Assembly (NCBI RefSeq): GCF_015832195.1
Contig: NC_052028.1
Span: forward strand, 5,933,501-5,997,500
DNA from: Motacilla alba alba
Lineage: Eukaryota; Chordata; Aves; Passeriformes; Motacillidae
Direction: 5' to 3'
Length of the DNA: 64,000 nucleotides
In this document: positions 27,031 through 40,741 of the stretch, piece after piece
Position numbering within the stretch: the first letter of the stretch is position 1
Layout: each line of letters opens with the position of its first letter
Made by a program: the position numbers and the translations under genes
Notes under the pieces: generated by a model
What the model saw: only the letters and a program-made list of their open reading frames with translations
The model's database searches: none
What the model was told of the DNA's origin: nothing

Positions 27031-28559
27031 TTTTTAACATAGTCCATAAAATTAATCAGGCAAAAACCCTTTCAATTAGGCTTAGCAGTCCTGTCACGCT
27101 CAGAATTTCAAATAATAAACCCAAGAATCACTTAAAAATTCCACAGTGTCAGCATAACTCCACAACATATGAAAAAGGCCCAGGCATTAGCAGCTGACCA
27201 TAATAAAAATGGCTTTAAGTATGACAAGGATGTGGCAGTACCTGGTATCCTGGGCAGCTATCACTAATGAGCATTGCCTCTCCAGTTCTGTAAATTTGCA
27301 TCATTTTACTAATATAGTATTTCTATAATAAATAAAACATCTGTAATAAATATTCTATGGGTCCATTCTCAGAAGTTCTCTTTGAGAAGCACAGGGGAGG
27401 TTTCACACCAGCCAAATAGCAAACCTATCACAGCAGAGTAATCACGTTACACCATCAGTGTCAGGATTTAAAAAATAACTCACATGCAAACTGCAAATAG
27501 TCTGATTCAGAAAGGCCAGAAGTCAGCACTGTCCCAGACTCCTGGTAGTCCTGTATCCTATGGCCAGAGACCATCACCAACAGCTGTGTCACAGGCAAAA
27601 GGATTTCTGACAGTAACGATCTTGGAGCATTCAGAATGAATATATTTTGCCAGCCCATCAGAGGTTTGTTCAACAACTTTCTAGAAGTTCTCAGTTCAAG
27701 ATGAGAAATTAAAATAGAAACTTTGGAAGGACAGAGGTTTCGAGACTTGACTCAGACATACAATTCTGGAATTTCTGGAATCCCCCCAGTACATGAGATT
27801 TGTTTAAAGGAAATCAGAGATTGAAAGGCAAGAGAACAATACGGACATAAAATAGTGATTGAAATGTAGAGGAACAACAAAACCAGGAATTTTCAAGCTG
27901 CAAAACTGCTCAAATCAAGTAAGTTTTGATGGGGAAAGTCAGTTGTAACCACCTCAGGCTACATTACCGAGTCAATAATCTGAGCAACACAGACATGCAT
28001 GAAGAAGTCCAAAGTTTCTAGGAGAAGCACCAAAAACATAAGCAGCGACTGGTCAGGCAGAATCAAGGTATTCACAAGGTACAAAGGCAAGCACCATCCT
28101 ATCTTTTTGTAAAGAGTTACTAAATTTGTGTACAACAAGATTCTGTAAAATCCCCAACAGAAAACAACAGGCAGGTATTTTCAAAAGCCTTGAGTCTGCA
28201 GAAGCTTTCTGAAAACTTACAGAAATTTTGCCAAGTGTTTGTCCATGGGATTTCTTTTTCTTGAGCTTCTTATATAAACTTAGAGTTTTCATGCTGCAAA
28301 CATCACAGATGGTGTAGCAAGAACACTACCATTTGAAATGCTAGACTGCTTGAACATTGAAGTCAAAGGATTTTTTTCTATTAACACCTGAAAGCCCTGC
28401 CATACTTGGAGAAATGCCCTAATTCGTAGAAGTTCTCAGTTTGGTTAATGGAAAAGCACACCCTTTTGCCCCCAATCCATTTTGGTGTGTGAATACATAG
28501 ACATTTCATTCCAATAGAGCATCAGAGCACAACACTGAATTTTGGACACTCTTAGCATG

Positions 28560-28840
28560 ATTACTTTGCAATTATGGCATATGTATTATGGCAAGTCCCA
28601 AGTCAATTATGAACTCTGTATTTTACAAAGGCACTCTGAAACACTGATTGATTTGGACAGTTTGTAGTTAATTAAGTTCATTTCCAATTCCATCTCTTCA
28701 CACAATTTCAAAGCATTCTGCATTGAAAGCCCATTTTCAATTAGTAAGGAGGATGAAACAAAAAAGTATTAATTATAAAAGTGGCAATCCCCATTTAAAT
28801 CTTCACACTACAGCAATTATTTATGTTAAGTGTTGAAAAA
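28560..28840. promoter_or_regulatory. Regulatory-looking AT-rich block
   Basis: TTAATTAA at 28668-28675 and TAATTA at 28770-28775, with several CAATTA words, in unique sequence. Confidence 0.22.
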
Positions 28841-30879
28841 TTGGAGAGTTGTACTTGTCTAATACAATTTTTTTCCTTGACGTATATCTCATATATATTA
28901 AATCTGTACTAAGTAGTGGCACAGCATTTTTTTTTTAAAGTAAGGACTAAATTATTGCTCACAAACTTGTACAAAGCTCCAAAAGGTAGAAAAATGTCTG
29001 TGCTTGGCTAGAGTCAAATAAAGTGTCTTGGCCTGATTCTTCTCACTGCTACTGCACTACTATCTCCGTGTAATTCCATTACTTGGACTGAAGCAAACAT
29101 CCCCATTGAAATAGTGAAGGAATACTGATATTAGCAGAACTTTATGCTGCCAAAGGAGTACCCAAAAGAAGATACTCAGTTTTATTTTATTCTAGTGTTT
29201 GATGCTGTTCAAAAAGAACAGGTCCAGGCACTCACTAAACTGCCTTTATAAAGAGATACAAACTCTTGGGAATATGATGAAAACAAGAAAAAAAATTCCC
29301 CTAAATTCCCTTGCCAAAGTTATTCTTCTACAAAACAGGTGTTTTTTAGTACATTAAAACCTTTCTTCATGTGAGCCAAATACCACCAATGCCCATTAAA
29401 AAGAGAAAGAAGAAGACAGACCCAATGTTTTTTTGTGGTGCCATTCAAAGATGCACATCTTAATTTGCTGATTGTATTCTCTTCACCTCTATCAAAGACT
29501 GCCAGCCACAAGCATGACACCAAAATGAATGATATGAGACTAGCAGATGCACAGTGCTTTAAACCAACTTTTCTAGCTCCATTTGCTGGATTTTGAACTG
29601 TTATCTGCCAGCCAGTTGCCACTGGCATGGAGCCCCTGCTCCGAAGCCAAGATGACTTCTTTAACCACTGGCACAGCCTCATGGCCTGGCTCCTTCTCCT
29701 GTTCTCCTCTTTGCCAGTTTGGTAGCAGGTTCTCCACACTGCAACAGTGGAGCAGGGGGAAAATGATGAGCACTAGAACACAGAAAATTATTCAGAGTAG
29801 GTAGAAGGACAGGCAAGAAGGAAAAATAACAACCAGAAGGAATTAAAATAGAAAGTAGGGCTTCATGAAATGGGAAACTTCAGTTCATGGGAAACAAAGA
29901 TAAAGTCAAATAAATGCAGAGTCTTGCAGCATCAAAAGTGGATGCAGATGAAAATGAAGGAGAACAATACACATCTTTCATGTTTGTGAGCTGTCTTCAA
30001 TATTCTGTGACTTTCTCAGCTCTCACCAAGCACTCGAAGAGGGAAGAGCCTGTTCCTCACTCTACAGATATTTTTAAGTGCTGCTTTCAACACAGCAGTA
30101 GATAATTTATCTTAGACCAACCTGGGGCTCTGTGGTGAGGGCTCAGACAAGGCTGGAGCTCGCAGTCAGAGAAGAGCTGTGCCCAATGGCACCACGATAA
30201 AGGGCAGGATAGAGAGGGGTTTTGTGAGACATAGTGCAAGGTTTCCTTACTTTCTACTCTTCTGCTTATTTCCTTCATTTGGAGTTGCATCCAGTTGAGA
30301 AAAACACTAAAACTAGTATGAAATTAGATCCATGGAAGATGGTTTCTATCAGCAGCTTATTAGAACTGATTTCAAAATCTGCACTTTACTCAAAGAGAAT
30401 TACATTTAGTGCCAACTGAGTAGAAAATCTCATCAGGGCAAAACATTTTTTTTCTAAATCTAACTGTACAATCAATAAAACAACATGTTTTATATTGGTT
30501 TGGCCTTTTATTCTAATGAAGGACAAGCTATGAGCCATATGCATGAATTTCTTTTAAACATCCCCATTAGAGCTGCAAACATGAATGAACACATGAATAA
30601 TTTGTTTGATAAATCAAGAAAAAAAATCCCTGTAATTTTGATACCTTATTCTTGCACTCTGTGGCATCTGAACACACAGCAGGTACAGTACACCAAGTAC
30701 AACCAGTGCTCCCAGCTGCACTCTGGGCTGGTCTGCACTGGTGACCTGAGAGTGAATTTGTGTATTCCCCCAACACAGGGGGCCAAAGGCTTCTCTTTGG
30801 GAGATATTCAGCCACCAAGTCACAGAGACAGAGGCATGATCTTCAGGATACATAGGTGTGGGATAGGGGGTTCTCTTTG

Positions 30880-31180
30880 TTAAGGTTGTTAAGGCTTATG
30901 CTCACCAGAAGGCCCCGGGAAAGGTGCCTGGGAAAGGCACAGAGAGAGAAGATATTTATCCCTAAAAAATTCAGGTGCAACTGAAATATCAATAATTAGA
31001 AGATACGGGTGAAGGAAGCCTTGGAATAAAGCTCACACTTGCTTAGCTTTGAGGGGTTTCTCTCTGTGTGTGCATGTGCTGCCTGCAGGGAGGAGGAATT
31101 ATTTTTGATTTTTATTTTTTTAATCAGTTTCACATTACTGACAGTCCGGCCGCCAATGGGTAGAGAGAGAGTGCTTCTAG
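30880..31180. other. Unclassified block with CpG, AATAAA and CCAAT
   Basis: The block contains TGTTAAGGTTGTTAAGG (about 30878), GGCCCCGGG (about 30912), AATAAA (31025-31030), a GTGTGTGCATGTGC patch and CCGGCCGCCAATGGG (about 31147). CpG and palindromic GC words are rarer elsewhere in the window. These are LTR-like ingredients, but no TG...CA ends with a target-site duplication could be found. It may be an old LTR fragment, a small promoter-like element, or neither. Confidence 0.25.
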
Positions 31181-31653
31181 ACTGGTTCTCCTTAAGGAAA
31201 ATTAGAAAAAAGAACAGCTGGCATGAAAATCTCTTAAAGAATCTGATATTTTTTGCATGGAATTACTTTCCTTAGCACTTGACATGCATTTGGAAACTGA
31301 ATTCAAAACATACTGTGGCAACAAATTCGTAAAAGAAAGTCCTTTGGCTATTTAATCAATGTTACAAGATATATACAGGAGTGCCTGTGCATTTCTTTGG
31401 AAAAACCAAGCAGCTGAGGTGGTGGGGGGGAGGTTCTTTGCTTGTTGTTTTGGTTTTTTTTTTCCTTTTTAAATGCAGAGTCCTGTGTGTGTTGAATCTG
31501 CTCTCACAGCATGCAATACTGCTGCAATTAGAATCACAGCCACTTGAACAACACCACCCTTGAGAGGAAATAAGAAATCACTGACTTTGGGGTCTCAGCC
31601 ACCTTGCTCCTTGATTTGAATTAGCTCAAATCTGATGTGGAAAATGAAGACAT

Positions 31654-31699
31654 TAAAAAAAAACAAAGAAAAAAAAAGAAAAAAAAAAGAAAAAAGAAC
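31654..31699. repeat. A-rich tract with AAAG interruptions
   Basis: Long A runs are separated by single C or G bases. The tract is entirely low complexity. Confidence 0.85.
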
Positions 31700-33169
31700 A
31701 TAGAAAATAGAATAAATGGTTTTATGAAGAGTCTGTTCTGTTACCATAAAAAAAAGCTAAGGAGAGAGTGCTGAATACTGATAAACTTACCCTCAAAGGC
31801 CCAGAAAGTTAGAACACTGAAGCTATCTGAAGACTTTATTAACTGCCCATCAATTTATCATTTTACATAGTTATTATTTGCATGTAGAAGTTCAGATCTT
31901 ATTTCAATAGTGAAATCTCAAATGTATACCTATCAAACACCTTTGAGAAAGAAAATAAAAGGAAAACACCCCACTGAGATTCCAAATGCTGCAGCTGGAG
32001 CTCAGGCCCAGGTTCCTCAGCCTGCTGGGAGGGTTTCAGATCTGCTGCCCTGCAGGGATCCTGTCCCTGCTCTGACCACCACCAGGAATTGGAGGTGCAG
32101 ATGAACAAAGGGGATTGGGATGAAGGTCCAATGGAAATGGACTTGTCCATGGACTACACTGTCAGGGGGTCAGTAAAATACTGACTGAGCTAAGGCAGTC
32201 AGAATTACAAAGCCCAATATCACTCATGGTGCAGACTAAAATATTTTAGCCAAGGGAATCCTGGAAGTTGGCCAAGAGAAAAACAAGAAGTCATGGTTAC
32301 CAACAGTACTGATTTTCCTGATGCTTGAGTAGTCAAGAGTTTTCTGCAGAGCAAGTAGCTAAGAAACTAATGATGCTAAGAAACAAACAAAAAAAAAAAT
32401 CAGCTTTCAGTGCTTTTTAACATATAGATATTGAATCTTTAACCAACAAGGGCAACAGACAGACCTCCAAGGATATTAAATCCTAGTTCTTTAGAATTTA
32501 AATTAATATTAAAATAGGTACATTAAATTACAAAGCTTGACATTCCTGATTATTTAAATTAGTCACACTGGGGAAAACAACCTTTGTGCAAACAGGAGCA
32601 AATTCCTAAAGCTCTGTATAAATGTACTGCTATTAATGTCAATATACTTCTTATTCACAAAGGGAAATTTCATTCAGGACACCCAAAGCTTTAAAGTGAA
32701 TTAGGTTACTTTCCTTTATTAGAAGATGGTACATGTATTTCATAAGTACCTAAGTTCCCCTACTAAACATGGTGTGCCAGACCTGGGCATATTATCAAGT
32801 GATACCCACGTTAACATGTTAAAGAGTTAAGGCCATTCCACATCCTGCTATAACAGAGGTGAAAGTTTGTTTCTCTGCATGCCATTGGTCATTCAGCTCT
32901 TCCAGCAAATTCAGCAATCCTACTTCTTTTTTTCCTCTACTTCTTCTATGTGAGGATTTTCCTCAATAGCTCCAAAGCTATAAAGAAAAAAAAGAAAATC
33001 CCGCCTGACTGAGATCTGTCAAATTAAAGAAGCACAAAGCAGCTGTTTAAGTCCAGAGAGCTGGAACCACTGGTGCCACTTAAACCAACAGCTGAGCCCC
33101 CATCAATGCCAGCACAATTACACCTAGGCCCCTTTCTTGACAGCCTCTTCAAAATACCAGCAGCAACAA

Positions 33170-33360
33170 GCATGGGATTGGGTTGACAATCATTTACATG
33201 CAAGTGTGGCCTTTTTACTCAGTGGTGACATTTGTATCCTATTAGCAAAATTCTGTATTGTATTTAAGCAATAATTGCATTTTCTATGGAGACAAATGAC
33301 ATGTAAATCAATAAATGACAAGGCTGCAGGCCAAGCACAGTATTGATTTTCAGTCATGTT
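33170..33360. promoter_or_regulatory. Regulatory-looking block with inverted ATTTACAT sites
   Basis: ATTTACAT at 33192-33199 and its reverse complement ATGTAAAT at 33301-33308 flank a TAATTGCAT segment (33272-33280). The block is non-repetitive. Confidence 0.22.
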
Positions 33361-34970
33361 CATCTCTAAGCCTAATGCTCAGAAAACACATTATATGCTA
33401 TGATTTTTACAAGTTACATCTTTTGGGCTAGATAGTTTTCTGAGAATTAAGAAATAAGAAAGGTGCTCTCCACTTGAGAGAAAAGAGATTAAAGGGGAGT
33501 GAGAATTTAGCAGCTGTTATCAAAGTTAGCACATGATCTTAAAACCAAATGCTGCACAGATCAATACTGGTTTGTACAACACACTTGTCATCTCCTTGGC
33601 TGCTCTGGTTGATGAAATTACACATGAATATCATCTGTGTTAATCCAGTGGTTAAATGTACCATCACTGACACAAGAAGGTTTACAGAAGTCTCAGTGAG
33701 AACCCTTCTCATTGCTTTTGCCCTTCATCAGAAACACAAATCATTCAAACCCCACCACAACAAAACCCTGGCAAGTGGCAGATATCAAGGAGGGCATTCC
33801 TGAAACATGAATAGCGTGTTTCCAAATTTGCTGTCATTTCCAAATGACAAGACAAATTAGAAATTTTAATATAAAACTAAGAAGAGAAGGGAATAATCTA
33901 AATGTTTTCCTTTTATAAATAGATCTATAATTAGACAGCCAGTTATTAAGGATACCATATTCCAACACTTAAATAAAAACTGTTGTTTTAAACAATTAGT
34001 TTTTAGAAAACAAAAACTTGACCAGTTCTTGATTGCTCTTTTCTGTAACTGCAGAGAAAAAAACCAAGAAAAATATAAATTAATTTCCTAACATATCATA
34101 TAAAAATGATCACTACCTGATCTCTATGATATGCAAAAGTGGTCTGCTTGTGAACAAAAAAGAAAAACTTCAACACACAGGCAGCCTCAACCATGTAGGA
34201 AGATACAAGCAAGCTTTGCTAGCAAAGGTACCGAGTCACCACAGTGAATATGAGACAAGATGTCTGTCACAGGAAATAGGAAATTCATTTCACTGTACCT
34301 GGTACATTATTGCAGTAGCAGCACCGACTCTTCTAAATCTCTTCCTAAATCATTACTAAGGTCATTGACTGAAAATATTTTAGGAAATCTAGCCAGACTC
34401 ATTTGGGATATTGTTTTCCATAAATATCTCTGTGACAGCCATAAATTAAGAACCTTGTGTTTTTAACTTTAAGTTAAAACCTTAAATTCTTTTCTTCTCA
34501 CTGTAACCTTAACACAGTGGGGTGAGGGTCGAGTGAGGAATAATCCCACAATATCATTTTATGCCAATCAGATCTTTCTATAAAATATAAAAGGAGCAGA
34601 CACAGATGTTCACTTCCTCCACAAAGGCTAATTTTCCTCTCACTAGGCATTATTTTGAATATGGATTATACAATCTAAATGCAGTTGTACAGTATGTAAG
34701 ACTCCACAATATCCTGCAATTGAACCAACAGGTTAAGACACTTTTCATCTGACTGCACTAAATTATTGATCCACTGATCCCTTTTTCAGATATTAAATCA
34801 CCCAAACAGAAGGAAAAATAAATGCATTAAGACTTTGCAGTCTCCGTGAGAAAATATATGTAGGTAGTTTGCGTCCCTACAGTAAAAATAATCACATGGA
34901 GTATCTTGCAGTAATCCATCTGATTTTGAATTAACCACTCAAAAAAGCAGTTTATTTCAAAAAATATATT

Positions 34971-35004
34971 TTTAGTTTGCTTGAGAGTTTAGTTTGCTTG
35001 AGAG
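34971..35004 (+). repeat. Perfect tandem duplication, two 17-base units
   Basis: TTTAGTTTGCTTGAGAG occurs at 34971-34987 and immediately again at 34988-35004 with no difference. This suggests a recent slippage duplication. Confidence 0.75.
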
Positions 35005-36365
35005 TATATAAGCCCCATCTATCAATTCCTGCAGTTTGAGTATTACAGCATGAATAATATATGCCTTTGTCATGTGAATAAGATAACAGCCTTCACTCCC
35101 CAGTGCTCTACATTTCTTATTCCAAATGTGACATAAAATACAATTTTCCTCAAGTAGCTGAAAAGGAATTTAGAATAAATGAATTAGGAACACTTGAATG
35201 GAGATAGACACTAATTTTGAAAAAAAAATACAAAGCAAAAATATCAAGAATTATTTATTAAATTCAATGAGACACTGAGAAGCGCCTAAAGATACAGCTG
35301 AAGAGTGATGTTTTCCTAAAAAACATGCCTGAATACCTGCACATCTCTCTGAGTTACCACTTCAAAAGCTTCTTAAGCCCTCTTGAGCCTTTTTCAACAG
35401 CTGACAAGAAATGCACCCCTTGACCACCCACAGCTGTGAATTCAGAGGGATTCAATTCTGGTCACTTTGTCTTATTTTCAATTTTTTCCACCCTGTTTTA
35501 TTTATTATGGAGGCTCAGGCAATCTCCAAAGCATCAGGAAAGTACATCTGTTTAAAACAGGTTCCAGGACTGGGCAGAACAGGGATATCACCCAACCCCA
35601 GCTCCCGAGCTCCTGGCCAGCAGAGCCACGATTTCTCTTTCTGAAACAATTCAAATAACACATTTAAATATCTGGTGCACTGTCCATAATGCAGCACCAT
35701 GGACCTGCCTGGATGCTCCCTGCACTGCACAGAGCTCTGGCAGAATAAATAACAATGAAAAATTATCAACTGACAAGAACCACCAATAAGGGATTATTCG
35801 GAATGCAACATATGACTGAAATATTCTCTGTGCATATTTTGGGCCTATGGCCTCCCTCAGCCCATTTTCTTTATGCTCTTAAAAAAAATAAAACAAAGTC
35901 TTGGCTTTCCCATTTTTCACCACCCCAGACATATTACTTTCATTTCAGGCCAAAAGGAATTGGACATTTATTGCCATTGAAGAAGGAAGAAGCCCAGTAC
36001 TTATTTGTTTTAGACCAGGAACTGATTATTTTTCTGTCTTGTTTTTCCCTGGTTTTTAACATGTGGGCACACACAGTTATTTGGACTGTCACAACAACTG
36101 TGTAAGACACCTCTGTGTTTGATGTACAGTGAAAGAGTCATACAAAAAGACAGGAGTGGAAGAGCCAAACAATTGCAGGCAAAATTACAAGGGGTCATGT
36201 TGGGAGAGAGATGGAAAGGACAGAAACAAGACTCCACATAGCAACAAATCCAAGCACTGAAAACCTTAGAATTGTCAAAATTCTCAAAGGAAAGCATTTG
36301 GATTTTTGTTTCAAAATGCTTATGTTTATATGCACTTTAAAACAAAAATCCATATGCTTTCTTTT

Positions 36366-36425
36366 GAGACTTAAAAGAGTTAAATGACAATTTTAGAGAC
36401 TTAGAAGAGTTAAATGGGGATTTTC
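36366..36425 (+). repeat. Tandem duplication, two 30-base units
   Basis: The unit starting GAGACTTAAAAGAGTTAAAT at 36366 recurs at 36396 as GAGACTTAGAAGAGTTAAAT, each followed by a short T-rich end. A few substitutions separate the units. Confidence 0.7.
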
Positions 36426-37119
36426 AGAGGGAAATGTATTTTCTGCTAACCCAAAATGATTTTCAGAATTTTTTCTCTTTTCCCGTGCCTGAGAAAAACA
36501 CCATTTAGGATAACTCAGCAAAACTTTCTTGCTGCCTTCCCCTCTGGTAAAATCAGCAGTCTAACAACCTAATTTATTCACACAGATGTAATCAGTATCT
36601 CTACAGACCTGCAACAGCAAAGCACTTTCCAAAAGCCTTGGGCTGGTGGTCACAATAAGAAAACAGCCCAAGAGTTTAATAGCAATGGACTTGGGCTTTT
36701 ATTCTGTTAGGGGAGAAGAAACATCCTTGTGTCACACAGAGAATTCCCTCTCCAAGCCTTGGCTTGGCCTTAAAAAATCACAAAGAACCTGAAGAAATCC
36801 CATGGATGGATAATGGTTAACGCTGCTCACCAAAGCAGTGACATCATCGTGAACCAAAGCCATCCCCTGCACTCTTGTGTTATCCTCCTTACAAATGGAA
36901 AGTCACAAGTACTAAAGCAGATGATAACATTTGTGTTAAAGGAAATGTTAATTGAAATTGGCATGCTGCTGCTCACAGCTAGGAACAGGACCCCAAGGGA
37001 TCAGCAGAAAGAAAAGGAAAAAAAAAAGCTGAGTTCTGCCAGATGAGCTCTGACTTCCATCCAATGGTGGGGAGGGCTCCATGTCTGATAATCCATTTTT
37101 AACTATGGCAAGATTAACT

Positions 37120-37350
37120 CTGACCTGAATAAAAAGCCATTTCTAAAGTGCAGAAAGCCTATTATCTGCTCTTTTAAGCATGTGAGTGGGAGGTGAAGAA
37201 AATAATCACACAAGATCTACATTTTAAAATTATTTTTAAGAGATACTAGGACCTGAATATCTCAAAATATGAAGAAATAAAAATATTCATTTTAATGCAT
37301 GCCATGTAATGCTTATCACTTAATCACTGCAAAGTGCTGTCAGGTTTAAT
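37120..37350. promoter_or_regulatory. Regulatory-looking AT-rich block
   Basis: Unique AT-rich sequence with TTTAAAATTATTTTTAA and TTTAATGCATGCCATG. Low-confidence call by appearance. Confidence 0.15.
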
Positions 37351-38780
37351 TACAGTCTTCAGTGGCCCAGCAAGATGAATAAGTCATGAATCTTAACACC
37401 CAAATCCAAATCATGAAAGTTCACTTTCTCCTCCCCTCTTCGCACATCCTCAGAACAACATACATTAACAACCACTTCTGAACTGGACAACAAACTAACC
37501 CAAATTAATTCTTTGCTAAAACCTGTTTTTATAGCAGGGACCAAAGTTTACTTAATGGGCAAGAAATAACCTAAGTCAGCCTCACTCTGCATTAGTAATT
37601 GGAGAGTAAAGTAGGAGCTATCCAGGGCCAGGGGGACACTGTAAATGCTGAATAGCAGTTGGGAAAAAAAGATTCAGGTATCAGTAACTGAGCAGAGAGA
37701 GAGCAACCTCAGGAAGCTCATAGCAGCAGCCTGCCAAGCTCAGCACTCACATGCTCACCATCAGGAGCTGTGACAATCTTCCCAGGCACAAAACTCCAGG
37801 GGGAAAACCTCTTCAAAGTTTTTTTTTTATCATGCTGTTCTCCATCTCACAGGCATCCTGCTGGCATGGGCAACCACTAAGCCTTCAGCTACTCATTTCC
37901 CCAGGAGCTTGTTTATTCATGAGCACCTCAATGTTTATCTCAGGGCTCAATACAGTCTAAAATGCACCAAACACCTGAATGGTTTGAGTAATGACACTTA
38001 AGAACCTGATCAATGAAACATTTTTCATTGACTTCTAAGTACAACTTCAGATAAAAAAGAAACACTATTCAAGACATCCAGCACCTATTCTCCGATATTT
38101 TGAGGAACATGGTAATAATGCTTCTTCATTACAGTTTGGAGAATAATTTCTGGCCTGTGGGACATGACCTGCTGGGCAGGCCTTAGAGAAGACAGGTCTC
38201 CATGCCCAGTTTTCTAAACAGACTTATTCACATCCCCAGTCATGAGAAAAATCAATGCAAGTGCAAACTGAAGATTGTGTCAAAGTCACAGCCCCGTGGC
38301 AGCCACTCTTCATAGGGTTAGATCCCGTGCCAACAGAAATGGCCTTGGCAGTGCACAATTCACTCCTTTGTTCCAAATGCCACCCCTTCCCCAAGCACTG
38401 TAATGTTTTACTACTTCCAGAGGCCAGTACTGCAGGAATGAATCTGATCCAAAACTCACCATGTTCAGCAGGATGCCCTCACTTATTTTGAACTGGCTAT
38501 CAGGAAGATTTCTCTGACTTTTGTTTTATTCTTTGTCCTTCTGCACTGTCTGAAGGGAAAAGCAAAACTGCTCTCTGTGCCCTTCTGTCCTCTTTTGGCT
38601 CTCATTGGTCTATTCCTCTCTCTGGACTACATCTTGCTCCAATGGCTGTGTGTGTTTTTGAAAGGCCCCTTCTCTCATTGCAGTTTAAAGAAACCTCCTT
38701 ACAACAACTGGCATCACCTGAGCCATCCTGACTGACTTCCAGCCATTGCCAGTGAATATGAAAATAGGGTCATTATATAA

Positions 38781-38805
38781 ATACACACACACCACCCCCA
38801 AAAAA
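38781..38805. repeat. Short (CA)n / C / A composite tract
   Basis: ATACACACACACACC is followed by a C run and an A run. Confidence 0.6.
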
Positions 38806-40686
38806 TACATAACAATACTGAAACCTGAGACAGTTAAAGTCCTGCATGTACCGAAAAATAAGTGACTTTATTGAAAACATCAAAAATATCTAATTCCTCT
38901 GAATATCAATATATAATTTTTAAATTCTGTTCATCCCATTCAACTTGATTAGTAGTTCCAATACTGATTGTTTAGAGACGAGACAGGACATGCTTTGCTG
39001 CAGCTCTCTTCTGACCTGAATGGGTTGTTGCATTTCAAATGTGAATACTCATTTTTGCCTCTTTTCAGAGTTTTTGATTCAGCAGCCAAATGATGCTTTT
39101 AAGGAAAAGGAAAGACTAAGGCCCAGACTGAAAAAAAAGATGCATTAGAGCAATGGAAATAATTTATTCATACCCCAGTGAGCAAGAGGCACTCTCAGCC
39201 AGATATATGCGTGCGACAAAACTCTTTAGGAAATCAGCTTCTATTATAGAACATATTTGGAAAGGTAAAGCTGATAACCTTATCTGAAGTGCATTCAATG
39301 GGCTTCTTCCTTCAAGCTTTCATAATTACAGCATTAAGTTCTCAGATTTTTAATGCATTAGACACACTGAGGACATAGGACACTCAACTAACATTACATA
39401 GAAAGAAAAAAATGAAGTCTTCATACAAGAACTCGAGTAGAATTATATTCTACATACCTTCACTGAGTTCCTTTGTGACAAATAGGAAAAACAGGGAGAA
39501 ACATTTGTAATGGATAAGAGACTAACCTTTTTCAACATTAAGTCTGTTGACTGACACTTTTAAATACTACTTTTGATTATGTTTTATTTTGATGAATATG
39601 AAATGTGGCTTTGTAGAAAAATTCAAGTAGTTGATAGAAAACCCCATCATTTTCAAAGCTGCATTCTTGAATACAGGAACCTAAGCTTTGAAACAAGCAC
39701 ATAAATGGAAATTTATCCCAGAGCATGAATTAAGAGGCTCCTGATACAGAATAATTAGAGCCTTGGGGAGGGGACAGGTTGAGAATTCAAAAATGTGTGT
39801 GAGTTTACATAGTTTCCAAGCAGATGTAAAGGTAAGGGTTCTTCTGTCAGTATGGCTTCTAAGGTAGTGGAAACTCAGTATTTCTTGCCTCTAATTGCCT
39901 GCAATGCATTTCATCGCTGCCTTACCACCAACATTCATTTTCTTTTTTTATACTGCTCTGAGGGGAAAGAGCAGTTTCTCTGGAGCACAGAAACAATTCA
40001 TCCACAGAATACAATGTATGATTCTGAGTACCTCGTTGAAAGATTGAAATTATCACAGCTCTCTCCAGTACAGGGGACCAAAATAGAAAACCAAAAAAAC
40101 AAACCCTTCCAGAGGTCAGAACAAATGTCACATGTGCATTTCTAAAACTCCATTTTAAAGTTCTGTTCTGAAAAAAATGGTTAACAGAGCAGTATTTCTA
40201 TTCTGTTTGAGGCACTTTCATTATGCCATAAATTACTATAGCACCATCTTCTAATAGGAATTTCATCCTGTATTCAAACTGGTGAGCAGAGCCATTTAGC
40301 AGCCACAACACATTGAGCTCAACAGGCTTTATTTCAAGAACTACAATGGTGTCAAGTGGTCAGTTCTTCGTTTTTAATTTCTGGTTCTATGAGATGCAAA
40401 TGCATGATGTCTCAGTCTAACAGCCAGCCATGGCAAACAGTTACAATTACATTCTGACATATCCTTAACTACAGACAAACAACATTATCAAGCTGGGGAC
40501 GGGGCAGTTTGAATCACAAAGAAAATACTTATTTTATTATGGAAATTTAAAATTTATTTTCCTCTTCACTTACCAGAGTCATGTCATCCTAATCAGAAAA
40601 GTAAATATCAGAGTCTGTACTTGATCCAATGTAGAAAACGCCAATAATTACAATAATTACATTTTTTCTCCCCTTTTTATCTACAG

Positions 40687-40741
40687 CTGCAAACTTGAAG
40701 AGACCAAGTCATCTGTTACACAACCAGTTCTGTGTACCCAG
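40687..40741 (+). other. Exon-like 55-base segment with good splice signals
   Basis: A long pyrimidine tract (from about 40661) leads into ATCTACAG ending at 40686. The following 55 bases end in CCCAG at 40741, followed by GTATTA. Two of the three forward frames are open across it (one reads CKLEETKSSVTQ, another ANLKRPSHLLHN). The length is not a multiple of three. There is no neighbouring coding exon I recognise, so it could be an exon of a long non-coding RNA, an alternative exon of a gene whose other exons lie outside the window, or a chance pairing of splice-like signals. Confidence 0.22.

Larger units (their letters stand above)
24641..30879. other. No gene seen
   Basis: The first part (to about 26500) is GC-richer, with a purine-rich run at about 26428-26500. 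The inverted repeat at 25878-25900 and the block at 28560-28840 lie here. Frames at 24786-25067 (+) and 29320-29739 (-) are unrecognised. Confidence 0.5.
31181..40686. other. No gene seen: mostly unique AT-rich DNA
   Basis: Holds the A-rich tract at 31654-31699, two small tandem duplications (34971-35004, 36366-36425) and the candidate block at 33170-33360. The octamer-like ATGCAAATGCAT lies at 40394-40405. Nothing coding is supported. Confidence 0.55.

Noticed and set aside
29320..29739. 139-codon minus-strand open frame
   Set aside because: No recognisable domain or codon pattern, and no supporting signals.
30485..30883. 132-codon plus-strand open frame
   Set aside because: Unrecognised sequence with competing minus-strand frames over the same bases.
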